Source of the DNA: Membranipora membranacea
Lineage: Eukaryota; Bryozoa; Gymnolaemata; Cheilostomatida; Membraniporidae
Length of the DNA: 64,000 bases
Assembly: GCA_914767715.1 (NCBI GenBank)
Contig: OU612067.1
Span: forward strand, 32,090,162-32,154,161
Direction of reading: 5' to 3'
In this document: positions 12,181 through 23,339 of the stretch, one piece after another
How the letters are laid out: the number at the start of each line of letters is the position of its first letter
How positions within the stretch are numbered: position 1 is the stretch's first letter
Notes under the pieces: model-generated
The model's database searches: none
What the model saw: the letters and a program-made list of their open reading frames with translations, nothing else
What the model was told of the DNA's origin: nothing
Translations under genes and position numbers: made by a program

Positions 12181-12450
12181 GTTGTGTCTACACGCACGCG
12201 CGCACGCACATCTCTCTGATAATAGTGATTTTTATGCCTTCTGTTGTGAGACTTACTTGTTATAGACTTTTGGTTACTGGCAGCTTTTGGTATGTATCCA
12301 TCTTCTTGTTTCGTGTTATCATATCTAGCTCTCTCTCTGACTGGTGTTGATTCACAGTTAGTTGTAGGTCAAAATCTTCGCAACTGGCATAAATCTCCAT
12401 AATTTCCTGCGTCAGTACAATAAATTCTTCTTCATCTCTCAGATCAGTTT

Positions 12451-12705
12451 TTAGTTCCTCTTATTATCAGTTGCAGGGCTATTGACATTACAGTCAGGGC
12501 CTGTACCGTTACTTACACTTGTTACTGTACACATAATTGTATCAGTTTTAGTCTGGAGGTGGATAGGACTAGGTTCTGGGTTGTTACCAAGGTTGAGTGT
12601 AGCAGGTTCTTGAGGGGAAATGTTGTTACTGAATGAGTTATTGACTTTAGAGTCAGGATCTAGTTGCAATGGGCAAGAGAGCAGCAGAGTTGGGCGAATA
12701 GACAC
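12451..12705 (-). pseudogene. Repeat-encoded ORF fragment, unknown
   Basis: 84 codons, Asn/Pro/Thr-rich low-complexity sequence ('NNPEPSPIHLQTKTDT'). Matches the left arm at 960-1200, where the frame is broken. No motif. Confidence 0.3.
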
Positions 12706-12719
12706 AGTTTAGGATGAAC

Positions 12720-13480
12720 TCTGCTGTATTTATGAAGTTATCAGGCTTATATTTTCCTGTGTACTACATAATGATATGGATTATCTGCTCTTACACAAAG
12801 AGGAGATAACTGCACATCAGCTTGTGTTTTCCCCTCACTCAAGGAAATAATATGGTTTTCTTGAAGCTTGTCTACGGATAATCGAGACAGACAGACGTCT
12901 GAGTCGATGTGATCTGAATTGATGTCATTACATTTCTTGACGCAAATTTGTTGACAAGAATAAATCCAGCCAGTGCTAGAAACTATAAAACCAAATTGTA
13001 AATGTTAAAGTGATTGCAGATACAGTGGTGTGATTGGTGTGATACAGTGGTTGAAAGCTGAACATTGTATATAGTTACAGCAAACAAACACAATTAAAAA
13101 AATTGATTCTAACCAAAACATTGCTTAATGCTTAGGCCGGAAAAGCTAGCTTATTTCGGGAATTGTACGGCAATGTCTATCCATTGGACAACTAAAAAAA
13201 ATATTTAATCTTGTCCATATATGCATATATGCATCAATGGGAAAGGTCTGAGTTAGTGCGCCATTGACCACTGGACCAATCATTGCCCCAAAAACTGCCA
13301 TTGAACAATTCGGATATCATAGCGAAAGTGTTTGGGTTGCTGTTCTCATCTCCATAAGATCTGAAGGGAACGCCTGGTCTATTATGTACCTTGTCCTCAA
13401 TATGATCAGTGAATATAGTTGGTAAATAACGCATGAAGTATCAGTCCGGAAAATAGCAATAATGATTCTTAGATTATGGT
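12720..13480. other. No gene seen
   Basis: AT-rich sequence absent from the left arm, hence inserted between the two right-arm segments. Confidence 0.4.
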
Positions 13481-14130
13481 GCATATGGAAGTAACCAAGT
13501 GATACTCCAGTGCAAATAATATTCCTGGGCATGTGAACTTATCCAAGACAAAGACCAAAACCAGGAGAATTATCATGTTGTAAGGTGCCCTTTGCAAGTG
13601 GCAGTGTGAAACAGAGCTTTGCCACACTCGATAAGAATCCGACATTGCATTGGATTTCAAGCCAGGAAGACTAGAAAAGACTTTTGATGTGACAATCAAT
13701 CGTGGGGATTTCTGTTATAATTGTAAAAAAGTTTAAGGTGTAACCGGAGCAACACTCTTTACAAGTAATCGAGAAACACTTTAAAGTCTGAATAACGCAT
13801 GAAGGCGAAACACCAGGGTAATTTTGGTGTTTATTGACCTATCAATAATGGTACCAGTGTATCATAATTTCTGGGCATGTGAACACCAGCCAGAAAATAA
13901 AACACCTGAAGGATATCATTCTGTATAGTGCGCTTTGCAAGTGGTAGTGTGTAGCATTGCTCGGCAACACTCGATAGGAACCATAAATCGCATTGGATTT
14001 CAAGCCAGGAAGCAAGGATGACAAATCTATAAACTATATACATTTCTATGGTCATTAATAATAAGAAGTTTAAGGCTGTACCTGAGGCTGATATGATATT
14101 TACAAGTGGTTTCCTTCCCCAGCTGTTATA
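13480..14130 (+). repeat. Tandem duplication, two units of about 355 bp
   Basis: Unit 1 about 13490-13760 and unit 2 about 13845-14110. Shared anchors: 'tgggcatgtgaac', 'gcactttgcaagtgg'-like, 'acactcgataggaa' and 'attggatttcaagccaggaag'. About 75-80% identical. Non-coding; origin unknown. Confidence 0.7.
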
Positions 14131-14289
14131 CAATCTGCCCAACCGTAACATTTTAACGACCAGGGGATTTCCTCCACTGCAGAAAATTACTTCAGAGGTT
14201 TTGTTTCGTACCGAGTGATGCCCGCTTCAGTTTCTGAAGATTTTGAGCATGTGCCAGTTCGCCTCCATTAATTATTCCAGGTCGGCTAG

Positions 14290-14400
14290 GTTGACTGGCC
14301 CGCGACAGCCATATCAGGTAGTACTAGAGAAACAGTGGACCCGGCAGGGCCCGAACCCAGGACCTTTGGATCCCAGGTGCTTAACTTCCTAATCTCAAGT
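14290..14400 (-). mobile_element. tRNA-derived SINE-like fragment
   Basis: On the minus strand a B-box-like 'GGTTCGGGCCC' lies at about 14347-14357, preceded at about the right distance by an A-box-like 'TAGTTGACTTGAG' region (near 14390-14400). The context 'tcctgggttcgggccctgc' is typical of tRNA-related SINE heads. It does not fold as a full tRNA by eye. No tail identified. Confidence 0.5.
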
Positions 14401-14439
14401 CAACTAGACACTGTGAATATTTATTTCATCGGTTCTTTA

Positions 14440-14700
14440 TTTAGTGAATTTGCAAATCATTCTTTTTTTGGGGTATTCATACTGTTATCATCACTCATTA
14501 CATCATCACTATCAATTCCCAACTACAGGAATAACTGGGAGGTGGGACTAGCACAGTCTTTTTCGAGCCAGACATCAAACTGCTTGAGTTCAGCATCACT
14601 GGAGATTTGTGCTCACTCATGGTGGAATATCCTATATAAATGACCCTTTGTATTTTCGGTTGTAGCAGACAAGTTTTTTAATGGACCAATCATGTAACTT
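14440..14700 (-). repeat. Outermost right-arm segment of the inverted duplication
   Basis: Reverse-complement partner of about 630-880; carries the broken copy of the acidic ORF and the 'ggtccattaaaaaacttgtctgcta' equivalent. Separated from the rest of the arm by 12720-14440. Confidence 0.8.
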
Positions 14701-14879
14701 CTTTCTTGTATGTATGTATATTTTTTTATTCTCTCATGCTTGAGAAAACTAAGATTGTGAAAACTGGTCACAGTCACAGTTAGAATATAACGCGCAATGT
14801 CATTGTGTAAACAATGTGGTGAATCTTTTAATTTCATCAATGAAAATATTAAAACACACAAAATAACATGCGCTTCATT

Positions 14880-15360
14880 CAATTTATCAGTGGCAGCAGA
14901 TGTAAAGCAATTTTTTTCTCAGTTTGGTGGGCCGCTTTAGTGAGCAGAACCTGCCAGATGGAAGCTGGTCAAAGTCGATCAACAGTTCATGGTTGCTGTA
15001 TATGAGCCTAACTCGCTTTTTAAGAGTCTGGGTATACATGTCATCGAAGCTCCTGACTGGCTGACTTCATGACATTGTTAAGAATTTTCAGTTCATTAGC
15101 AGAGAGGACTCTATATATTGTGGCAAGATGGAAAGTCAGCACACTTTCAATGAATGATGTGTAACCTGTTGTCCTTGCAACTCTTTAACACCCAGATATG
15201 AGAAATTTCTCATTGTATAGAGTCTGTTGCGCGCCTTCCCGACCACAAGGGTGGTGTACAGGGAGAAGGACAGCTTGCTGGTGAGTGTGGCGCCCAGACA
15301 TTCATACTGCTGAACACGCTCAAGGTGTTGTCTGTTGATGGTTAGTTTTTGCTTTGGATT
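14880..15360 (-). pseudogene. Non-LTR retrotransposon RT C-terminus (L2/CR1-like)
   Basis: Minus-strand frames give 'KLTINRQHLERVQQYECLG' then 'ATLTSKLSF', the region after the RT palm in which LINE proteins read Y-x-Y-L-G, and later 'FDQLPSGRF', the C-terminal motif that ends these ORFs. Two frameshifts separate the parts. It is a 5'-truncated, dead LINE copy. The downstream end near 14880 gives stop codons and no clear tail. Confidence 0.65.
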
Positions 15361-15524
15361 TCCTTGATTAATACACCCTCTTGTGATTATTTGGTAGCTT
15401 AGGCATGTGGGCTAATAATCCACCAAAACAAATTAAATTTTTGGCTAGAATCATCCTACCAGCCAACACTCTAACAATAAAAATAGGCACATAGGGCCTG
15501 GTTTGTTAATAGTGATGACAAGAT

Positions 15525-16330
15525 ATATCAGGGCTTAATAAAAGACACGAGGTCTGGCTCAGCTCCCAATATTACTTAAGACAATTTTATTATGTAAACA
15601 ACTTATATTGCTGTAACAGTGTATTATCAGGGCTTAATTAAAGACACTAGCTAGGTCTGGCTCAGCTCCCAATATTAAGCAGAGGCCACATGATCGTGCA
15701 AATTTCCACTAATTCTTGCAAATTACGAATATTAGCCTGCCACACATGATTGTCATTTCCCAAATTCGTACTAATGATTTATGGGTGTAATCCTACTGTA
15801 ATCCTCTGCAGCCAATCTAAACCATGGGCTACAGTGATAAATAAAAAATTAAACCAAGGAGAAGCTGTTTCTTCTTGTTTATTATACCAACCAGTCCAGT
15901 GATTCAGCTTCTGGATATGCTTAGGCTCAACTATCTCCTCTTATTTATTCAATTTGATACCCAATTAGCCATTGTATCTCTTCTCCCTCTTGCTCCAGGT
16001 CCAAATCAATGAGAAGCCCCACATATTGATCAACCATTCCATCTTTTTAACCAAAGTTGTTTACATAGATATGGCCTTGACTTATCAATCAAAACGAAAC
16101 AGGAAATCAATCAAATCTGACAGCCAATCAGATAACATTTCCTGAAAATTTACATGATTCGGATTCATGCATCGTGAACATCAAACGATTCACGAATTCG
16201 TGGAAATCCCTATTGGTACGAAATTATTCGTGAATAATTTATACGAATCGTGAGAAAACAGCCTTGTGTGGCCTTAGCTTTACTTGGGACAACTTTGTTA
16301 TATAAACAACTTATATTGCTGTAACAGTTC
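15525..16330 (+). repeat. 97-bp tandem repeat, second copy split by a MITE
   Basis: Unit: 'tatcagggcttaat' ... 'ggtctggctcagctcccaatatta' ... 'gtaaacaacttatattgctgtaacag'. Copy 1 is about 15527-15622. Copy 2 starts at 15625, is interrupted at 15678 and resumes at 16283 with 'cttgggacaac'. Confidence 0.8.
15678..16279. mobile_element. 602-bp Harbinger-like MITE, TTA target duplication
   Basis: Ends are 13-bp inverted repeats, AGCAGAGGCCACA and TGTGGCCTTAGCT (two mismatches), flanked by TTA at 15675-15677 and 16280-16282. The uninterrupted neighbouring repeat copy has a single TTA at this place, so it serves as the empty site. Three-base TWA duplications are the signature of the PIF/Harbinger superfamily. 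No transposase; subterminal AT-rich 'cgaattcgt'-type motifs occur. Confidence 0.85.
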
Positions 16331-16960
16331 ATTTCTAAACCATTTACCACAAATTCTGATAACTGCATCATGATACATAATGCAACAGACACTACTTTTA
16401 GAGGGCGAATTGTGGACACTTAAGTGCTCAATGTACTCAACGGTAAACAAAACATATTAGAACATGGGCTTACCATAGATATAAATACAGTATAGATATG
16501 ACATCGCGCAACAGTAACTTTGCATTATGTCCCCACCGCGTCGTCTTTGTTTAACCCTCAGTGTCACGTCATACATAGCATATCTAACAGTTGGTTTATT
16601 TTCACACTTGGATGGCTGAATCAGGTTAGTGCGGATGTCTTTTGATCACGGATTAGCAAGTTCAATTCATTACTCAGTCGCTCTTTTACAAGTTAGTATT
16701 AGTTTTAGGATTTGTTACAGCAGGAATGCAAGTAGTTCGGTGGTATGATTGAATCAGTCACCTTCATCCTCGCTTTAACTCGAAGCTGATCTTCAGCGCA
16801 CCTTGTTGGATGAAGCTCTTTGTTGACAGATGTACTTGTATCATACTAAATACTTGTATTATGTAGCCAGTTGGAGTATCAAAAATAGGATAGAGGAATG
16901 TTTCACTTGTCATAACAAGGAGTAACATACAATATATGACAACGCCCTTCATTATTTGAC
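16330..16960. other. No gene seen
   Basis: AT-rich, no exon pattern. Confidence 0.4.
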
Positions 16961-16976
16961 AATTGATAAGGGAATC

Positions 16977-17335
16977 AGGTGTTGATTTCATATCAACAGT
17001 AACAATCAAGCAGTCTTGTAAAAATGAAAAAAATACCGAATGTGCCAGTTGAGAAAAGGAATCAGCATTGAAAAAATATATATTTACTTCATATTGACAG
17101 TAATAGAATTACTGCTGGTCTTAGACTTATAATAATAATGAAAAAGTGCACACAGTGCTAGTTGAGAGTAGTGAACACCACAGAGAAATATTATCTTGAC
17201 TTCATATTAACAGTAGCGAGGGCCTAGAGTTAATACTAAATGTAAAATTATTGTCATGGTGGAAAAATACGAATGAAAGTTGAGACTAGTGAGTAGCACT
17301 GAGAAATCTTAGCTCGATTTTGAGTAGTAGAACAG
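16977..17335 (+). repeat. Degenerate tandem repeat, about 115-bp unit, three to four copies
   Basis: Anchors 'gttgaga..ag.gaa/gaac' followed by 'gaaaaatat' and 'cttcatatt.acagta' recur at about 17049, 17160 and 17279, with a partial copy at 16980. Confidence 0.6.
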
Positions 17336-17498
17336 TTACCGTAACATTAAAAAATATAGATTGTACTGAATTGATACATTTTATGTGGAGAATGATGTGG
17401 TGACCATGGAATTACCAGAACAAAAATTATGCTGCTGACCACAGTACGGATTAAGGTGGCAGTATTACTGGGCTATTGGTTTTGGAATTGGATGTATT

Positions 17499-17932
17499 TT
17501 ATGTATTTATGGTGTATCGGGTTTGCCATTGATTTTTTTGATATGTGGTCATCAGTATAAACGATGGTGCTGGTACATTTAGGCTGATCCCAAACTCTGA
17601 CAACATTTTGTGTGCTTTCTCAGCAGCCATACATATCACATAGCATGACTTGCTTGGCTTGATTAAGCCACCATCATCTTTCATGTGGATTAGATTGAAA
17701 ATACCATAATCGATGCTGTCTGAGTCGCTCTCTGCAAGGCATTGAACATACTGCTTGCAAGTTCTTGAGAGTCTCCTCAACCATTTGATGACAAATCCAG
17801 CCACATAGGCCACACTGTTTTCAGTTAAATGAGAGAAATTTTCTTCATCTATCCTATACCATCTGTGGTCCTCCACGAACAAAGCCTCCTCTACTGCCTG
17901 TTCCTTTTTTATATCTATGGGGCTTACACACT
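17499..17932 (-). pseudogene. P-like (THAP9-type) transposase C-terminal exon, copy 1
   Basis: Exon with a clear acceptor: 'ttttttcttattctacag' (minus) precedes 17932. Encodes 'ENSVAYVAGFVIKWLRR' and 'DDGGLIKPSKSCYVIC', the Y-x-A-G-F-V-x-x-x-L and G-G-L-x-x-P-S signature of the C-terminal region of P-element/THAP9-type transposases. The frame ends with a stop at 17499. The catalytic RNase-H-like part is not found nearby, so this is a fragment. A second copy lies at 20259-20600 in the same orientation. Confidence 0.7.
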
Positions 17933-18277
17933 GTAGAATAAGAAAAAAGATAGTTCTAGTGTATCAAGTTTTATCATTAGTAATACGAAACATAGCAATG
18001 ATTATTCTTCATAAAAGAGGGATCATAACCAACAAGGTAATAATATATAACATCTCAAAACAGTATAAATAATATTGAATAATACTACCAACAACTTCTA
18101 TATATCCTGTAGGGTGGCTGGAAGCCATTTTATTTTAGAATCCTTATTTTGCGACATCACAACTTAAACAGTCTACACTGGCCGAGGTTGTTGCTTCACT
18201 TATTACTAATTCCTCTTCCTCGTTGTTATAATAATTGCCTTCTGATTTATGAAGTTTCGGAAACCGCCGGTTTTCAC

Positions 18278-18800
18278 CTAGACCAAAATCTTTTTGGGAG
18301 ATGTCAAAATGTAGTTGTTCAACCTGATAGATGGTAGTGTCATCACATATTGTTGTCTTTGGTGCCCTCCAATGTGGCCAGGTCTTATTGGTCGATTTAA
18401 TATGGAATATGGTACCACTCCATAAGGTTTTTTATACGTCATAGGTAGGACATCTGAGGACATTTTCCCAAGTTTTTTCCCACTCGCTTCTTGAACTATT
18501 TTAGAGACTAGAGTTTCTTGTGTTTTTGGGACTAGATCCTCTTGTGTTTTTGGGACTAATTCTTCTGCTGATTTTGATCTCTTTGGGTGATCTTTTTCTT
18601 TTGCCTTCTTGTACATGGTCTTCCTTTTGGTATCTGTTATTCGAAAGTACTCAGTACTATGATTATCAGCTAATTGGCTTTTTGAAAATCACTGGCTCAA
18701 GATAAGAGACATTGGAGTCAGGCCTTGGCTCAGTACTATGATTATCAGCTATTTTGTTTTGGAAACTCACTTGCTCAAGATTGGTGTTTCAGTATGCAAT
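18278..18800 (-). pseudogene. Upstream exon of P-like copy 1, Lys/Glu repeats
   Basis: Minus-strand frame with internal repeats 'ELVPKTQEDLVPKTQETL' and 'QEASGKKL'. Copy 2 carries the same peptide at 20860-20960. It is separated by a putative intron from the 17499-17932 exon. An 80-bp tandem duplication ('cagtactatgattatcagc') lies at about 18650-18770. Function unknown; probably a linker of the transposase. Confidence 0.45.
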
Positions 18801-19140
18801 TATGTTTGTATCCTTGACTACGCAGCAAAGAATAACACTGTGTTTATATATACTGATCTGTATAACTTTGGGCTGTAAACTCCAGACTGGTTGTCCTGTA
18901 GAACAACAACATAGTAGTAATTGTATGCATGGAATATATATATATTCCATGTTTATTCTGGAGAAGAATAAGTCCTTAGGACTTGTACCCAGAAAACAGA
19001 AAAATTGATAAAAATATGGTGTAGAATTAAAAAGACATGTAACTAAAAATCAAGAACAATGACAGGTAAAATTACAACGTAAACGCAGGCATTAATTAGC
19101 AGTAAAACATTACACAAGTTAATACACAATAGCTAGGAAA
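18800..19140. other. No gene seen
   Basis: A short perfect palindrome 'tggaatatatatatattcca' is at about 18929-18949. Otherwise nothing. Confidence 0.4.
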
Positions 19141-19149
19141 AGAACAATG

Positions 19150-19625
19150 TAGCAGTAGGCTAAAATGAAATGAAATGAAATGATAAGAACTGACTCATTA
19201 ATTGAGAAGTTCGAGGACGTGGCTCCGAGTGGCATTTTTGAATGTAGCAAGGGATTGACTCAGCTTAACATGATTGGGTAATTGGTTAAACTTATGAGCA
19301 CCGAAATTAGCTAAAGCAAATCTAAAATTTTCCATGGATAGTCTAAACCCAGAACTTTTAGCAAGCCGAGTTTCACTAGTTAATTTCTCGGGGAGCAGAT
19401 TGGTATCAATTATTGGGACTAAACTATTAACAATTTTATAAAACGTCAGCAGATACAAATATTTGCAACGCAAAGATAAAACAGGGATGTTGTAGGTCTT
19501 TCGAGTATTATCTTTAGAACTGTTATAGACTATAGTTTTCAAACATCTATTCTCAATTTTTAAAAATTCTTTTTTGACATAGTCGTTTGTGGTAAATAAA
19601 ACAGGAGAGCTGAATTCCAGATTAG
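19150..19625 (-). pseudogene. Non-LTR retrotransposon C-terminus with ATTTC tail
   Basis: The frame at 19198-19542 contains 'SLRCKYLYLLTFYKIVNSLV' and 'FGAHKFNQLPNHVKLSQSL', the post-RT C-terminal domain of CR1/L2-type LINEs, and continues upstream in sequence to about 19625. Immediately after the stop (19140-19190, minus) comes an (ATTTC)n microsatellite, the usual 3' tail of such elements. 5'-truncated. Confidence 0.65.
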
Positions 19626-19639
19626 ATTAAACATAAACC

Positions 19640-20240
19640 CTTAATACACAAATATCAGGCAAAACTTGGGAGTATAACATTACATAAATGTAGTCAATGC
19701 AGTCAGAAAATAATGTAATATCTTAGATGATGGAAACAATATACTGTTATGGTATTGAAATGAGGTCCGAAATGCGAAAATCAAGGTGAGACAACTCCCA
19801 TACATAGTTTTTCAAAACATGACAGAGAAAAGTACAGTTAAATATTATAATAAATGCTCATACATAATGGGGATGAAAATCGCATCCGAGTAAAATATAG
19901 GGCTGTTAACTAGTCTACAGCACCGCTGACAAACATTATGTCTTGAGTCACAGGTACGAGTCTTAGCGCAATTCAAAAATAATGAAAACATAGTGATTAA
20001 TCACACAAAAACATACATGAATAATAATGATACAGTCTTAGAACATACACATTTCCTTGTTCGAATTCTACTGCATGTATATTAGAATTATTTGTGTTCA
20101 TCATTTGTGTCTGCTTTTATCATGCCACAAGAATTCTTGCTGATGCTGATTGTATACAAGAATGAGAATAACATGTGAGAATTATGCCAGCTTACCTACT
20201 AATATTACTGTGCATGTTTCTGTGGGGGTGTATAGGATTA
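19640..20240. other. No gene seen
   Basis: AT-rich DNA between the LINE end and P-like copy 2. Confidence 0.4.
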
Positions 20241-20258
20241 CTGGTGATAGATTTCAGC

Positions 20259-20600
20259 CTACACCGTGGTGCTGCCCCAAAACTCTCTGACAAACATTTT
20301 GTGTGCTTTCTCAGCAGCCCTACGTATCATATAGCATGACTTGCTCGGTTTGATCAAGCCACCATCGTATTTCATGTGGATTAGACTGAAAATACCCTCA
20401 CCTAATCTGTCTGAATTGCTCTCTGCAAGGCATTGAACACCCTGCTTGCAAGATTTTGAGAGTATCTTTAACGATTTGATGACAAATCCAGCCAGATAGG
20501 ACACACTGTTTTCAGTGAAATAGAGAGATATTTTCATCATCTATCTTATAACATTGGTAGTCCTCCTCGAACAAAGCCTCTTCTACGGCCTGTTCCTTTA
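20259..20600 (-). pseudogene. P-like transposase C-terminal exon, copy 2
   Basis: About 80% identical in DNA to 17560-17930, including the intron upstream. Keeps 'ENSVSYLAGFVIKSL' and 'YDGGLIKPSKSCYMI' but the frame shifts at its N-terminal end near 20540. Tandem duplicate of copy 1, about 2.7 kb away. Confidence 0.65.
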
Positions 20601-20691
20601 TTATATATAGAATAAGAAAACAGGTTTTTCTAGTGTATCAAGCTTTTTCGTTAGTAATACAAAACAAGGATTATTCTTCATTAGAGAAGAA

Positions 20692-21015
20692 TCATAACAC
20701 AAAAGATAATAACTTATAACTTTTTCCCGTCTCGATACAATATAAATCCTGCAGGGCGCCTTGAAGCTTTTTGATTTTGAAGGAAAGCGTGTCAGAGTAC
20801 ATATATTTGGTATGAGTAGTTGTTGCGGCTCCTGTTTTTTTAGTCTTCAGAGGTTTAAAGGGCATTTTGCATTTTTTTCTTGAGTTTTTTCCCACTTGCT
20901 TCTTGATCTGTTTTTGGGACTAGATCTTCCTGTGATTTTGGGACTAGATTGGACACATTGGAGTCAGGATTTTCAGCTACTATGTTTTGGAAATTCACTT
21001 TTTTTTCCGTTGCTC
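20692..21015 (-). pseudogene. Upstream exon of P-like copy 2
   Basis: Frame encoding 'NLVPKSQEDLVPKTDQEASG', then Lys-rich sequence and 'FKIKKLQGALQDLYC', a heptad-like stretch that could be a coiled coil. Parallel to 18060-18800. It abuts a Ty3/gypsy remnant at about 21020. Confidence 0.45.
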
Positions 21016-21019
21016 TTCG

Positions 21020-21900
21020 GTGGGTCGGGCCTTTTTGATCTCAGTTCCAGGGGTCTGTCTTCTTGGTTGACACTGACAATAATATGTCTCTTTAGATTTG
21101 GCTTGTTTTAGCTTTTGGCTACCAGACATCTTTCATTACCTTCGACAATTCCAATTTGTGGTTACTCTATACACATCAAAGTTGTTTCAGATGATGCTGG
21201 TAAGACATTGGTTCTGAGAACTTGTATCTTGCTGGCTAGTGGTTTGCCACACCTGTCAGTACATGTCAATTCATTCCATACTAAAATATTTGTTGAAGGA
21301 AAGCAAATGCTTATGCTCAATAAGAAAGGGGATTCCAGTATGGCATCTTAACTGATATCCAATACAAAAATGTGATACCAACAGTGACATCTTTTAGATG
21401 GCAGCTTAGGCGTATTCAACCTAAGAACTGAAGCAATGTCCCGTCAGCCATTTTCCCATTTGTGTCATTGGCTGGAGTTGACTCCGTAATCCGTAGGAAT
21501 GTGTCCTTGGGAAGTAAATTTGTAGTACAGCCTTTATCAATAAGAAACCGTATTTGTAGGATTTGTGTTTTATGACTGTTGCGATCACACTCGGGATTTA
21601 CTACTAAATTTTGTGTTTGTATTTGTTTTTTTTACCCTGAAAAGTGACCATCCTTTCCACAGGTCCAGCATTGAATATTTATCGAGCTGTCCCCATCATT
21701 CTATTTGGGGGTTTGACCGGAAAGACTTTAGATGTTCCAATCTCGCCATTTTTCTGTCTAGATTTCCCAATTTAGCTGAGACCTGTCTGCCTTGAGTGAG
21801 GGGGTCGCTCATATCATCTTTCGCCGTGAGAGAACGCAGATCTGGTACCTGTTGGAGGTATCGGTAGGTAATCGTATCTGGCTTCCACTGCGACATCTTT
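21020..21900 (-). pseudogene. Ty3/gypsy-type gag-protease remnant
   Basis: Minus-strand pieces in order: a gag-like start (21696-21896), a CCHC knuckle missing its last Cys ('CWTCGKDGHFSG' then stop), a retropepsin-like segment with 'LIDKGCTTNLLPK' (active site Asp-Thr-Gly replaced by Asp-Lys-Gly), then 'GIPFLIEHKHLLSF' and 'TCTDRCGKPLAS'. At least three frameshifts or stops. No RT or LTR is found here. This is an old, dead copy in the genome. Confidence 0.7.
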
Positions 21901-22076
21901 TGTCTATAGATGCAATCTCAGTTACAAAACCTATGTACCAATGCAATTAATCACACTTGATGTTAGAAGCCAATTACATGAGGGGGGATCATAACTAGCA
22001 GGGAGAAGGAGAAACTTATGAAGTTGAAGAGGAAGAGGGAGAGGTTTGGAAGTACATCTAATATTTTTATTCTATA

Positions 22077-22321
22077 GATTGACCATTATTATTAATAAGA
22101 TTAATTGTAATGATTACTCAGTATGGTATAGGTCTGAACTGACTTGCCGTCTGACTAGCCTCAATATCCGAGGAGATGACTGTCTCTTATTAGAACCAAT
22201 ACAGCTGGTTGTTGACACTGAGTTTTTATCAATCACACTGGATGTCATGGATGCTGGCGGGGTGCCTTACTCTACAGGATGGAAACCATATACATGTCAT
22301 TTGTATGAATTTGAGTTTTAG
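22077..22321 (+). CDS. Possible terminal exon, unknown protein
   Basis: Preceded by an acceptor-like 'atttttattctatag' at 22064-22076, then an open frame ending at 22321 with '...GWKPYTCHLYEFEF'. No known motif. Upstream there is a Glu-rich open stretch (near 22005-22050) that could be another exon. No other support, so it may be chance. Confidence 0.25.
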
Positions 22322-22329
22322 AATGAACT

Positions 22330-23330
22330 GTACCAATGATGAGTGTTGTGGTGATCATGTGATATTTTAAAAACTTCTCCCCCTCGAAAAGGGATCCAAC
22401 TGCCTTGTAATGGCTCCCCAAATAAAACAGGGCCACACATAAAACATAAGTGGAATATCAAATATCTATATTGCTGTCCGGCCATAAATCAGACCAAAAC
22501 ACTTTAAGATTTTTCACCAAGGCCAAACAGGCTGACAAGACCAAAGTTTGATTTGATTCCCTAAATCATGTTCAGTTTCTTGAGAAGATATGCTAGTGAA
22601 TGTATCAGTATAGGAGACATCGTCATCGTCACACAAAGATCAGGATTTAGAGTCACTCTGTGAAAAGAGGAGAAACCTGTTATTTTATTTTCCATTTTCA
22701 TTCTGGTGAAGATTAAGTCAGGGACTTTTATCAAACAAATAAACATACATATAAGAATTCACCGATTTAAAACTATTAGGCAAAAATTAATTAAAAAGCT
22801 AGCATAAGAATTATGAACAGTAAAATTTACTAGGAAGTCTAAAAAAAATTCAATATAAATACACAAATGTTAGCAAGTCATCAAAGGAAAACAGTGAGCA
22901 GAAACGTGTCAGATAAAAACCAATAAAAATAAAATATAGGAAAGAAATTTAGCGTTCTAACAATAAAGAAGGTGGCTCTTTATGGCAGATTTGAATGTTA
23001 TAACTTTTGAGCATAGCTTAGTTATGTGAAACTTAAACAACTCTCATAATCACAAAACCGACTGACGGAGCATACTCATCCTTCTAACATCAAAGATGTT
23101 TGTTTGTTAAATTTTAAAACCCTCTCTCCAGAGCTGTTTACGTAAAATGAATTTTTTTTACTGGGTGCATAAAATTGCTAAAAATAAATCCCCCTTGAAT
23201 AAGATAAAAGCAAAAATAAAATTGATAAATATATATATATATATATATATATTAATAAATACTGACTGACTATATGTAACTTGTGTTACACAGTATTGTC
23301 TTGCCTTGTTAAGTTGCTCTTGACTTCGGT
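22330..23330. other. No gene seen; (AT)n microsatellite at about 23228-23252
   Basis: AT-rich. The dinucleotide run 'atatatatatat' is about 24 bp long. Confidence 0.5.
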
Positions 23331-23339
23331 ATGTAAAAA

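Larger units (their letters stand above)
11340..12720 (-). repeat. Right outer arm of the inverted duplication
   Basis: Reverse-complement partner of 930-2560. It contains longer surviving reading frames than the left copy (see 11920-12180 and 12451-12705). Confidence 0.8.

Noticed and set aside
14340-14400. Possible tRNA gene
   Set aside because: A B-box-like sequence is present but no cloverleaf forms; treated as a SINE head.
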